From: an uncultured Clostridia bacterium
GTDB taxonomy: Bacteria > Bacillota > Clostridia > Oscillospirales > Acutalibacteraceae
Direction: 5' to 3'
Assembly (NCBI GenBank): GCA_946405475.1
Contig: CAMJHI010000119.1
Span: forward strand, 1 to 7,042
DNA: 7,042 bases
Both the position numbers and the translations under genes were made by a program. How positions within the stretch are numbered: the stretch's first letter is position 1; each line of letters opens with the position of its first letter. Positions 1-6,246 of the stretch are shown here, piece after piece. A model generated the notes under the pieces. That model did no database searches. It was not told where the DNA came from and was given only the letters and a program-made list of their open reading frames with translations.

Positions 1-1
1 C

Positions 2-412
2 GACCCGATCCGGGCGGTGGTCAAAAGCATTGCGCCGGACGGCAAGATCACGCTCACCCACAAAGAACTGCTGGGCACGTGGGAGGAGAACGCCGCCAAA
101 TTCAAAGCGGGCGAAACCGTGCCCGGCATCGTCCGCTCCGTGGAAAAATATGGCGTTTTTGTGGAACTGGCTCCGAATTTAGCGGGTCTGGCGGAGCCGG
201 TCAGCGACATTCACCCCGGTCAGCACGCCACGGTCTATATCAAAAGTCTGATCCCGGAGCGCATGAAGATCAAGCTGGCCATCGTCGATGCGTTCCACGC
301 GCAGTATCCGACGAAGCCGCCGGAATATTTCGTGCATGCCGATCACATCGACCGGTGGGTGTATTCGCCCGCCTGCTGCCCGCGACTGATCGAAAGCGTG
401 TTCGACGGTTAA
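2..412 (+). CDS. S1 RNA-binding domain protein, C-terminal part (S1-like; 5' end outside window)
   Basis: Reading from base 2 gives an open frame of 136 residues that enters from the left edge, so the true start is not visible. Residues about 1-24 (ending KITLTHKELLG) look like the end of one S1/OB-fold repeat. Residues about 35-93 form a complete S1 domain, with the typical 'G.V..VE.YGVFVEL.PNLAGLAE' core and closing '...ERMKIKLAI'. A tail follows with YFVHADHIDRWVYSP, which I recall from Clostridia proteins usually annotated as 30S ribosomal protein S1 or S1-domain proteins. S1 domains bind single-stranded RNA, so a role in translation or RNA handling is likely, but this protein need not be the true ribosomal S1. 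Its TAA (410-412) overlaps the stop of the convergent dehydrogenase gene. No intrinsic terminator lies between the two genes. Confidence 0.85.
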   Translation, partial: DPIRAVVKSIAPDGKITLTHKELLGTWEENAAKFKAGETVPGIVRSVEKYGVFVELAPNLAGLAEPVSDIHPGQHATVYIKSLIPERMKIKLAIVDAFHAQYPTKPPEYFVHADHIDRWVYSPACCPRLIESVFDG

Positions 413-1212
413 CGGGTCAGCAGCCCGGCGTCAAGCACATACTGGCTGCCGGTGACGTAACGCGCCTTGTCGCTGGCGAGGAACAGGACGGAATCGACCA
501 CGTCCTCCACCTCGAGCCACGGCACGGGGATGAGGTTGCCGGCGGACGCCTCGGCGATCTCCTCGGGGGTCTTGCCCTCCATTTCGGCCAGACCGTCGTT
601 CATCGGCGTGTTCACACCCGTGGGATGGATGCTCAGCACGCGGATGCCGTAGGGCGCCAGCTCGATGGCCTGCGATTTGGTCAGGCCGACCAGACCGAAC
701 TTGGACGCCGCGTAGTGCGACAGGCGGTTCATGCCGCGCAGCCCGCCGATGGACGAATTGTAGATGATCACGCCGCTGTTCTGCGCGATCATGTGGGGAA
801 TGACGTATTTGGACACGAGCCAGCCGCCCTTGAGGTTGATGTCGATCATGGCGTCCCATTCTTTTTCGGTCATCTCCCACGACCTGGCGTAGGCGCAGAT
901 GCCCGCGTTGCTGAACAGGATATCGACCGTGCCGAAGCGCTCCACGCCCTTTTTGACGGCGGCTTCCACCTCCGCGGCGTCGCGCACGTCGGCCGCGCAG
1001 AGCTCGCACGCGCCGCCGAGAGCTTCGATTTCTTTTTTCAGGGCTTCGAGGTCTTCACCGCAGGCGCGGTTATAGGCCGGGTATTCGATTTTCTGGCCGA
1101 GGTCGACGGCGATAATATTCGCGCCCTCTTTGGCGAAGCCGAGGGCGACGCCCCGACCCTGCCCCTTGGCCGCGCCGGTGATCAGCACGGTTTTGCCTTT
1201 GAAGTCATACAT
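409..1212 (-). CDS. NAD-dependent short-chain dehydrogenase (SDR), mycofactocin-associated type
   Basis: 267 residues, a classical SDR length. The Rossmann cofactor motif TGAAKGQG is at residues 12-19, an acidic D37 ends the second strand (NAD rather than NADP preference), and SNAG is at 101-104. The catalytic set is N126, S154, Y167 and K171 (YAASK). Several features resemble the mycofactocin-associated SDR subgroup rather than FabG-like enzymes: GQGR after the glycine motif, the stretch IIAVDLGQKIEYP with extra residues after strand 2 (about 38-55), and HPTGVNTPM near 197-205. In that group the insertion is thought to help hold a non-exchangeable nicotinamide cofactor. It probably oxidises an alcohol or reduces a carbonyl; the substrate is unknown. 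The ATG (1210-1212) has a GGAAGGAG site about 9 bases upstream. It is the second gene of an operon, 17 bases after the AhpD-like gene. SDR assignment is firm; subgroup is probable. Confidence 0.93.
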   Translation of the reverse strand: MYDFKGKTVLITGAAKGQGRGVALGFAKEGANIIAVDLGQKIEYPAYNRACGEDLEALKKEIEALGGACELCAADVRDAAEVEAAVKKGVERFGTVDILFSNAGICAYARSWEMTEKEWDAMIDINLKGGWLVSKYVIPHMIAQNSGVIIYNSSIGGLRGMNRLSHYAASKFGLVGLTKSQAIELAPYGIRVLSIHPTGVNTPMNDGLAEMEGKTPEEIAEASAGNLIPVPWLEVEDVVDSVLFLASDKARYVTGSQYVLDAGLLTR

Positions 1213-1229
1213 TTCGGTTTTCTCCTTCC

Positions 1230-1748
1230 TTATTTGTCGTAGCCGAACAGATACGTGTCCAGGTCGACGCGCAGCACGGTGTTGATGAGGTTGGTGGCAA
1301 TCATGATCGCGCCGAACGCCGTGAGCACCACAAGCTGCTCATCGCTGAACAGGGCTTTCATTTCGTCAAACTGCTCGTCGTCGATCTCGTGCGGGTTGTC
1401 GACCATGTTGCGGCCGAACGAAATGAGCGCCTGCTGCTTTTCGGTGAACGAAAAGGAATCAAACTCAATGCCCTCATCCCGCAGGATCTTGCGAAAAAAG
1501 GTGGAACAGATCAGACAGTCGTTCTCGGCCGAAATGGCGTAGCAGAACAGGTTGATGTCGAGCGGCGACAGGAATTTGGCCGCCTCGTCGCGCAGGGTGT
1601 ACCATTCCATGAGCGCCTTGAAGGACGGCACGTTGTTGAGGAGCGTGCGCTTCATATTGGTCATGCGGCCGACCTTCAGGTGCTCGTCGTGCGCCTGTCT
1701 GACTTCGGGGGAAGCGGTTTCATAATCGATCTGGGGAACTCTTGCCAT
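1230..1748 (-). CDS. Carboxymuconolactone decarboxylase / AhpD-like family protein
   Basis: 172 residues from the ATG at 1746-1748, chosen because GGAGG lies 9 bases upstream. A longer frame to 1811 would put the start inside the -35 box of the gene's own promoter. The all-helical protein has the family pattern: an N-terminal 'PQIDYETASPEVRQAHDEH' segment, then 'LSPLDINLFCYAISAENDCLICSTFF' with a CxxC pair at C78 and C81. The AhpD-type His four residues after the second Cys is Phe here (F85), so a classical AhpD peroxidase relay is not intact; the CxxC could still act in redox chemistry. Such proteins include 4-carboxymuconolactone decarboxylases, alkylhydroperoxidase AhpD and many uncharacterised members. 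It is the first gene of a two-gene operon with the SDR, which suggests a shared substrate or redox process. The exact reaction cannot be read from the sequence. Confidence 0.82.
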   Translation of the reverse strand: MARVPQIDYETASPEVRQAHDEHLKVGRMTNMKRTLLNNVPSFKALMEWYTLRDEAAKFLSPLDINLFCYAISAENDCLICSTFFRKILRDEGIEFDSFSFTEKQQALISFGRNMVDNPHEIDDEQFDEMKALFSDEQLVVLTAFGAIMIATNLINTVLRVDLDTYLFGYDK

Positions 1749-1782
1749 GGTTTCATACCTCCGGTAAAACATACTGTATGAT

Positions 1783-1811
1783 ATTTTATTCCTTTTGTTC
1801 TGCGGTTTCAA
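1783..1811 (-). promoter_or_regulatory. Sigma-70-type promoter of the AhpD-like/SDR operon
   Basis: On the minus strand TTGAAA (1811-1806) and TAAAAT (1788-1783) are separated by exactly 17 bases. Each box matches the consensus at 5 of 6 positions. The start site would fall near 1776, leaving a leader of about 28 bases that contains the GGAGG site. The promoter is back to back with the rfbB promoter, with the two -35 boxes 10 bases apart. Confidence 0.75.
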
Positions 1812-1821
1812 GGGGAAGAAG

Positions 1822-1850
1822 TTGATTTATGCAACTTTTTTTGCTATAAT
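1822..1850 (+). promoter_or_regulatory. Extended -10 promoter of rfbB
   Basis: TTGATT (1822-1827) and a perfect TATAAT (1845-1850) are separated by 17 bases, with a TGC extended -10 element directly before TATAAT. Transcription should start near 1857, giving a leader of about 58 bases. Seen directly in the sequence and near consensus, so strong basal expression is likely. Confidence 0.8.
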
Positions 1851-1858
1851 GCCTTCGA

Positions 1859-1897
1859 CGGCCTGTTCTGTTTTCCGCTTTTCAAATCCGCAGGCCG
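1859..1897 (+). other. Possible leader hairpin before the rfbB ribosome binding site
   Basis: CGGCCTG (1859-1865) and CAGGCCG (1891-1897) are perfectly complementary over 7 bases with a 25-base loop. The stem ends just four bases before the GGAGG ribosome binding site (1901-1905). It could affect translation initiation or be incidental in GC-rich DNA. No U-tract follows, so it is not an intrinsic terminator. Confidence 0.3.
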
Positions 1898-1914
1898 CCC
1901 GGAGGAATACAACC

Positions 1915-2934
1915 ATGCCGAAAATCCTTGTCACCGGAGGCGCCGGGTTCATCGGCGGCAACTTCATCCATTATATGCTGCGGGACTATCCCGACGTTTC
2001 GCTCGTCTGCCTCGACGCGCTGACCTACGCGGGCGATCTGGAAACGCTTGCCGCCGCGTTCAAAAGCCCGCGTTTCAAATTCGTCAAGGGCAGCATCACC
2101 GACCGCAGGCTCGTGTTCGACCTGTTTGAAGCCGAACGATTCGACGCCGTGGTCAATTTTGCCGCCGAAAGCCACGTGGACCGTTCCATTGAAAACCCCG
2201 CGGTGTTTTTGCAGACCAACATTCTGGGCACGCAGGTGCTGCTTGACGCGTGCAACCGCTTTGCCGTGCCGCGCTACCATCAGGTTTCGACCGACGAGGT
2301 CTACGGCGACCTGCCGCTGGACAGGCCCGACCTGATGTTCACCGAAACCACGCCGCTCCACACCTCTTCGCCCTATTCGGCGAGCAAGGCGTCGGCTGAC
2401 CTGCTCACGCAGGCCTATCACCGCACCTTCGGCACGCCGGTCACGATTTCGCGCTGTTCCAACAATTACGGACCGTATCAGTTCCCCGAAAAGCTCATTC
2501 CGCTCATGATCGCCAAGGCCAGCGCGGGGGAACCGCTGCCGGTTTACGGCGAGGGGCTGAACGTGCGCGACTGGCTGTATGTAGAGGATCACTGCCGCGC
2601 CATCGCCATGATTTTGTTCGGCGGAAAGATCGGCGAGGTCTACAACATCGGCGGGCACAACGAGCGTGCCAACATCGAGGTGGTCAAAACCATCCTGCGG
2701 CAGCTCGGCAAGAGCGAGGAGCTGATCACCTTTGTCAAGGACCGCCCCGGGCACGACCGCCGCTACGCCATCGACCCGAAAAAGATCGGGGACGAGCTCG
2801 GCTGGCAGCCGCAGACCCTGTTTGACGAGGGCATCGAGCGCACCATCAACTGGTACGTGGAAAACGAGGGCTGGTGGCAGAACATTCTCAGCGGCCGGTA
2901 TCAGACCTTCACCCCGGCGGATTTTCAAGCTTGA
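1915..2934 (+). CDS. rfbB: dTDP-glucose 4,6-dehydratase
   Basis: 339 residues from the ATG at 1915, with GGAGG at 1901-1905; length matches the family. It is an extended-SDR enzyme converting dTDP-glucose to dTDP-4-keto-6-deoxyglucose with bound NAD, the second step to dTDP-rhamnose and other deoxysugars for cell-surface glycans. Visible motifs: GGAGFIG nucleotide-binding loop at residues 8-14, NFAAESHVDRSI at 81-92, the catalytic TDE triad at 126-128 in STDEVYGDLP, and YSASK with Y154 and K158. Further on are the conserved SRCSNNYGPYQFPEKLIPL, VYGEGLNVRDWLYVEDHCRAI and YNIGG segments. The usual partners (rfbA, rfbC, rfbD) are not in the window, so it is either a solitary copy or separated from them. 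An in-frame upstream extension exists but lacks a ribosome binding site and would begin before the promoter. The product call is firm; the symbol rmlB is equivalent. Confidence 0.97.
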   Translation: MPKILVTGGAGFIGGNFIHYMLRDYPDVSLVCLDALTYAGDLETLAAAFKSPRFKFVKGSITDRRLVFDLFEAERFDAVVNFAAESHVDRSIENPAVFLQTNILGTQVLLDACNRFAVPRYHQVSTDEVYGDLPLDRPDLMFTETTPLHTSSPYSASKASADLLTQAYHRTFGTPVTISRCSNNYGPYQFPEKLIPLMIAKASAGEPLPVYGEGLNVRDWLYVEDHCRAIAMILFGGKIGEVYNIGGHNERANIEVVKTILRQLGKSEELITFVKDRPGHDRRYAIDPKKIGDELGWQPQTLFDEGIERTINWYVENEGWWQNILSGRYQTFTPADFQA

Positions 2935-2957
2935 TCATTTATGAAAATTTGCCAAAA

Positions 2958-2991
2958 TTACAGTTAAAAAATTGTTAAGATTTACAGTAAA
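2958..2991 (+). repeat. TTACAGT direct repeats and TTTACAGTAAA palindrome upstream of the secreted-protein gene
   Basis: TTACAGT occurs at 2958-2964 and again at 2982-2988, spaced 24 bases start to start. The second copy lies in a short palindrome, TTTAC-A-GTAAA (2981-2991). It sits where the -35 region of the downstream promoter should be, which makes a regulator site possible. The DNA here is AT-rich, so chance is a real alternative. Confidence 0.3.
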
Positions 2992-3008
2992 CCATTCGCG
3001 GATAATTA

Positions 3009-3017
3009 TGTTATAAT
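3009..3017 (+). promoter_or_regulatory. Extended -10 promoter of the secreted-protein gene
   Basis: A perfect TATAAT (3012-3017) is preceded by TGT, an extended -10 element. No good -35 hexamer is found at 16-18 bases spacing; TTTACA at 2981 is 25 bases away, too far. Transcription would start near 3024, leaving a leader of about 28 bases with GGGAGG at 3037-3042. Confidence 0.6.
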
Positions 3018-3051
3018 ACAAGACGAATAAATTTCCGGGAGGAACAAAACC

Positions 3052-5199
3052 ATGAGCACGAAACACAACAGCTTTACCCGTGTTCTCTGCACGATCCTGT
3101 CGATCGCGATGATGATCTCCGTCATCCCGCTGACCGTCGCTCACGCAGAGGATGACCCCACCGGCACCGTCCGCTTCGGCACTTACAACAGCAAGGCCGT
3201 TCTTTGGGACATCGTTAAATCGACCGACGACGGCATTCTGCTGATCGCGAAAAACGCGTTCATCAAGAGCGCCGCCACTAAGTTTAACACGGCCACGACC
3301 GCGTTCCCCGATTACGGCACTTCCGCGCTGGCGACCTACATCACCGGCACGCTTCTGACCGCCACCTTCACCGAAGCGCAGCAGGCCAAGCTCGTCGCCT
3401 TCACCACCACCTATACCGTCAACAACAGCGGTACTGCCGAAACCAAAACCTACGAAGGCAAAATGGCGATCCCCTCCGCCGCCGATATTCCGGATTCCTT
3501 CTTAACGAAGACCACCATGATCGGCGCGACGGCTGCCACCAACTACTGGACGGCCGACGGCTCCTGCACCAACGCATCCGACAAAAAGGTCGCCTGCATC
3601 TCCACCGCCGGCACCAAAATGACGCAGGCACAGAACGCCACGACCGTCGCCATCCGCCCGGTCATCTGCATCGCTGCGGCTGACCTGCTGGCGCTGGACG
3701 TGGAAGGCGCCTCTTTCACCGACGCTGACGGCAACGCCATCAACTACGTCGTGCGCGGCGAAGGCTTCAAGCTGACGCTCGACGACGCCTACAACCAGTC
3801 CACCGTCACCGTCAAGGCCGGCGAAACCGCGCTGACCGCCGACGATAACAGCGTTTACACCGTGCCCGCCGACGCAGCTTCTCTTGCCATCGAAGGCGTT
3901 GAAGCGAACCCCGCCGATTTCACCGCTTATGACGAGGCGCTCGCCGCCGCAAAGGCGATCGACGCTTCCGTTTATGACGAAGCGACCTTTGCGCCCGTGA
4001 AAGAGCTGCTGGACAACGAGCTTGACAAGGAAGCCCTCACCGGCGCCGATCAGGCGCAGATCGACCAGTACGTCGCCGACCTGAACGCCGCGGTCGCCAA
4101 CCTGCCCGCCGACTTCAGAGCGTATGACGAAGCGCTGGCCAAAATCACCGAAATCAAGACCAAGGGCGACGCGGGCGACACCTACGACCTCACCCCGTCC
4201 TTCATCTTCGACGCCGACTACACGCAGGAGCTGACCGAAGGCCTGCCGAAGACCCTCAAGCTCCACATTGCGACCGCTCTGAACAAATATAAGGAAACCA
4301 CCATCCACACCTACAAAATCGGCCAGCAGGCTGACGTTGACAAGGCGACCGCCGCTTATAACCTTCTGATCAGCAAGGTCGGTTACCTGTCCGCCAACAT
4401 CACCAACTGGAAAGACGCCAAGGAATTCATCGAAGGCCTCGACGCCGGCAAATACACCGACGTGGAAGAAGCGCAGGCTGCCTGCGCCGCCATCGTGGCA
4501 GAACACGACTACGAAGCCGACCCGGTCGACGTGACGCATCAGGCTGAAGTCGACGCCGCTGCCGCCAGACTGAAAGAGATCGCCGAGCCCTTCCGTAACG
4601 GTGAAAAATACATCGGCACCGATTTCAGCGCGCTTGACGCTGCCATCGCCGCCGCGGCCGAGATCAACCTTGACGATTACATCACCACCGAAGAATATGA
4701 GGCCGACGGCATCGACGAAAAGACCGGCAAGCCCGTGAACGAATTCTTCTACGGCGAAGACGGCGCCATTGCCGACCAGATCAAGGAAGAATTCGCCGCC
4801 GCTCTCGAAGCCGCGCAGAACGTCGACCGCGAAGCCAACGCTATCAAATATCAGAGTCAGGATACCATTGACGACATCACCGAGAAGCTGGAACAGAACA
4901 TGGCGAGACTGGCTCCCCTCAAGCGCCTGACCAAGTCGGAAAAGACCAGAATGAAGATCAAGGCTTTCTTCCAGAAGATCGCCAACTTCTTCAAGATGGT
5001 CAGCGAGATCAGCAAGACCCTGTGGGGCCTGCTGGGCATGCTGTTCCGCGGCGAGATCGACCTGTACAGCGTGTTCGAGATGATCGGCGTGGATCAGAAG
5101 TTCCTTGACTTCCTGATCAAGATCGGCATCAAACCGATGGAACCCGAAGAACCCGAAGAGCCGGAAGAGCCCGCGCCGGGCGGTCTGGCCCTTGCGTAA
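3052..5199 (+). CDS. Secreted protein with DUF6273-like domain and FIVAR-like helical repeats
   Basis: 715 residues; the ATG has GGGAGG 9 bases upstream. Residues 1-32 form a signal peptide (basic start, hydrophobic 11-30, likely cleavage after AHA at 30-32), so it is exported. Residues about 38-210 (starting VRFGTYNSKAVLWDIV, later NYWTADGS and VAIRPVICI) resemble DUF6273, a domain common in exported Clostridia proteins. Acidic helical repeats follow, beginning near 287 (PADFTAYDEALAAAKAID), 350 (PADFRAYDEALAKI), 451 and 522 (TDFSALDAAIAAAAEIN), like FIVAR modules often found in cell-surface glycan-binding or glycan-degrading proteins. A basic amphipathic stretch (about 629-660, KIKAFFQKIANFF) and an acidic PEEPEEPEEP segment (about 698-707) end the protein. 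There is no LPxTG, SLH or clear C-terminal membrane anchor, and no catalytic motif I recognise. Export is firm; function unknown. A terminator follows, so it is probably monocistronic. Confidence 0.85.
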   Translation: MSTKHNSFTRVLCTILSIAMMISVIPLTVAHAEDDPTGTVRFGTYNSKAVLWDIVKSTDDGILLIAKNAFIKSAATKFNTATTAFPDYGTSALATYITGTLLTATFTEAQQAKLVAFTTTYTVNNSGTAETKTYEGKMAIPSAADIPDSFLTKTTMIGATAATNYWTADGSCTNASDKKVACISTAGTKMTQAQNATTVAIRPVICIAAADLLALDVEGASFTDADGNAINYVVRGEGFKLTLDDAYNQSTVTVKAGETALTADDNSVYTVPADAASLAIEGVEANPADFTAYDEALAAAKAIDASVYDEATFAPVKELLDNELDKEALTGADQAQIDQYVADLNAAVANLPADFRAYDEALAKITEIKTKGDAGDTYDLTPSFIFDADYTQELTEGLPKTLKLHIATALNKYKETTIHTYKIGQQADVDKATAAYNLLISKVGYLSANITNWKDAKEFIEGLDAGKYTDVEEAQAACAAIVAEHDYEADPVDVTHQAEVDAAAARLKEIAEPFRNGEKYIGTDFSALDAAIAAAAEINLDDYITTEEYEADGIDEKTGKPVNEFFYGEDGAIADQIKEEFAAALEAAQNVDREANAIKYQSQDTIDDITEKLEQNMARLAPLKRLTKSEKTRMKIKAFFQKIANFFKMVSEISKTLWGLLGMLFRGEIDLYSVFEMIGVDQKFLDFLIKIGIKPMEPEEPEEPEEPAPGGLALA
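5140..5172 (+). repeat. 9-base tandem repeat encoding a Glu-Pro-Glu segment
   Basis: Two identical copies of GAACCCGAA (5140-5148 and 5149-5157) are followed by GAGCCGGAA (5158-5166) and a partial copy. It is in frame and encodes E-P-E units near the C-terminus of the secreted protein. Such repeats can change copy number without shifting the frame. Confidence 0.8.
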
Positions 5200-5225
5200 G
5201 CGAACACCGCAAGTCATAACAACGA

Positions 5226-5257
5226 ACGGGCAAAGCCACAAGCTTTGCCCGTTTTTT
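5226..5257 (+). terminator. Intrinsic terminator after the secreted-protein gene
   Basis: A perfect 11-base-pair stem, ACGGGCAAAGC (5226-5236) with GCTTTGCCCGT (5242-5252), has a 5-base loop and is followed by a run of six T. It starts 26 bases after the TAA of the secreted-protein gene. The T-run ends only 16 bases before the ATG of the next gene. Confidence 0.93.
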
Positions 5258-5273
5258 GAAAGGGAGAAAACTG

Positions 5274-6092
5274 ATGAGCCGCAGAATTTTTGCCAACCAT
5301 TGCCACATCTACCCCAAAGAGCGCCGCCCGAAGGGCACCGTGGACGCCCTGAAGGAGACCATGGAAAAATGCGGGATCGAGAAGGCGGTCTGCTTTGCGC
5401 CGTTCCCTTACGTGATGCGCGACGCCGGACTGACGCAGAACAACAACGAATTTCTGGCCGAGGGCATCAAAAACGACGAGCGTTTCGTGGGCTTCGGCAC
5501 GGTGGATTTTGACCGGGACGACATTGCCGATCAGGTCAAGCACATCGCCGCGCTTGGCTTCAAGGGCATCAAGGTGCACCCGGCGGCGCAGGAGATCAGC
5601 GTGGTGGGCGAAAAAGCGTTCGCCCTGTATGCCGAGGCGGTGGAGCAAAAGCTGTTCCTGTCGTTCCACACGGGGCTGCACTGGCACCGGATCAAAGACT
5701 ATCACCCGCTTTTGTTCGACGAGGTGGCGTGGAACTTCCCCGACCTGCAGTTCAGCATGGAGCACATCGGCGGTTACCATTTTTTTCGCGACGCGCTCGC
5801 CGTGATGTGCAACAACGCCCGCCACACCCCGCACGCCAACGTCTACGCCGGCTGGACGAGCGTGACCGACACCGACAAAAACGATATCTGGTCGCTCAGC
5901 GATGACGAGCTGCTGGCCGTGATCCGCCAGACCGGCGATGAAATGAGCATTTTCGGCACGGATTTTCCGTTCAAAAACGCCAAAAAGATCAACGCCGCCA
6001 TCGAGCGCTTTGAGGCGCTGCCCATCAGCGAGGAAGCCAAGGACAGCCTGTTCGGCAAGAATCTGGCGCGCGCGCTGAAAATTGATTTTTGA
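5274..6092 (+). CDS. Amidohydrolase_2-family metal-dependent hydrolase
   Basis: 272 residues from ATG 5274, with AGGGAG about 7 bases upstream; a TTG in frame at 5256 lies inside the terminator T-run and is unlikely to be used. The protein has the TIM-barrel metal-hydrolase landmarks of the amidohydrolase_2 (ACMSD-like) group: HCH at 9-11 (HxH metal ligands), GFKGIKVHP at 95-103, SFHTG with H132, MEHIGG with H164, and FGTDFPF with D230 as the likely catalytic or metal-binding Asp. Members hydrolyse or decarboxylate small carboxylated or cyclic substrates in the cytoplasm; the substrate here cannot be told. There is no signal peptide. The gene sits alone between a strong terminator and the convergent small-RNA cassette. 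No clear promoter is visible in the short gap before it, so expression may depend on read-through or a weak promoter near 5192-5220. Confidence 0.85.
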   Translation: MSRRIFANHCHIYPKERRPKGTVDALKETMEKCGIEKAVCFAPFPYVMRDAGLTQNNNEFLAEGIKNDERFVGFGTVDFDRDDIADQVKHIAALGFKGIKVHPAAQEISVVGEKAFALYAEAVEQKLFLSFHTGLHWHRIKDYHPLLFDEVAWNFPDLQFSMEHIGGYHFFRDALAVMCNNARHTPHANVYAGWTSVTDTDKNDIWSLSDDELLAVIRQTGDEMSIFGTDFPFKNAKKINAAIERFEALPISEEAKDSLFGKNLARALKIDF

Positions 6093-6109
6093 ACAATGCA
6101 CACCAATAC

Positions 6110-6137
6110 TTGACAAACGCAATAATTGTGATAGAAT
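6110..6137 (+). promoter_or_regulatory. Promoter of the rightward (antitoxin-like) RNA
   Basis: A perfect TTGACA (6110-6115), a 16-base spacer, and TAGAAT (6132-6137, 5 of 6) preceded by TGA as an extended -10. The start should be near 6144-6145, just before the left arm of the inverted repeat. The design matches the facing promoter at 6380-6407. Confidence 0.85.
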
Positions 6138-6144
6138 GAAATCG

Positions 6145-6246
6145 AAAAGGGCATGACATTACCGATAGACGGTTACGCCCTCAAAAAAGTCAAAGCGAAA
6201 GAATTAACCGCTAACTTTCTCAGGGTTGGGCGGTTATTTCTTTTTT
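6145..6246 (+). ncRNA. Candidate antisense (antitoxin-like) small RNA, about 100 nt
   Basis: The RNA is bounded by a near-consensus promoter (6110-6137) and an intrinsic terminator (6205-6246). No coding frame inside has a usable ribosome binding site. Its 5' part (6149-6182) is the left arm of the inverted repeat and can fold with GGGC (6149-6152) pairing to GCCC (6177-6180) around an ACCG/CGGT inner stem. Its 3' part runs opposite the end of the facing toxin-like mRNA, including the stop codon and last codons (6234-6246), so the two RNAs are perfectly complementary there over the shared terminator hairpin. It also carries GCCCTC (6177-6182), which could pair with the GGGGG Shine-Dalgarno of the toxin-like mRNA. 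Exact ends are predicted, not measured. Confidence 0.65.
6205..6246 (+). terminator. Terminator shared by the two convergent RNAs
   Basis: TAACCGC (6205-6211) pairs with GCGGTTA (6230-6236). An inner TAAC/GTTG stem with one bulged G extends it. On the plus strand TTTCTTTTTT (6237-6246) follows, a clear intrinsic terminator. On the minus strand the same hairpin is followed by the T-rich stretch ATTCTTTCGCTTTGACTTTTTT (to 6183), so it may also end the leftward mRNA. The stop codon of the small peptide (6234-6236) lies in the stem. Confidence 0.8.

Noticed and set aside
79..1242. 387-residue open frame on the plus strand across the S1 gene end and the dehydrogenase
   Set aside because: It is out of frame with the S1 domain, runs antisense to a clear SDR, and lacks a plausible start signal.
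1749..1811. Longer N-terminus for the AhpD-like protein
   Set aside because: The extra 21 codons overlap the -10 and -35 boxes of the gene's own promoter, and the inner ATG has a well-placed GGAGG.
1882..2928. 348-residue open frame opposite rfbB
   Set aside because: The plus strand encodes an unmistakable dTDP-glucose 4,6-dehydratase; the opposite frame is a codon-bias shadow with no recognisable motif.
5140..5172. CRISPR-like or regulatory repeat
   Set aside because: The 9-base units are in frame and encode a Pro-Glu tail; there are no spacers.
3502..5241. Very long open frame (579 residues) on the minus strand opposite the secreted-protein gene
   Set aside because: It is rich in Gly, Val and Asp from reading GC-rich codons backwards, has no ribosome binding site, and the plus-strand gene has a signal peptide, domains, promoter and terminator.
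5214..6122. 302-residue open frame opposite the amidohydrolase
   Set aside because: The plus strand carries all metal-ligand motifs of an amidohydrolase; the antisense frame would also begin within the small-RNA promoter.
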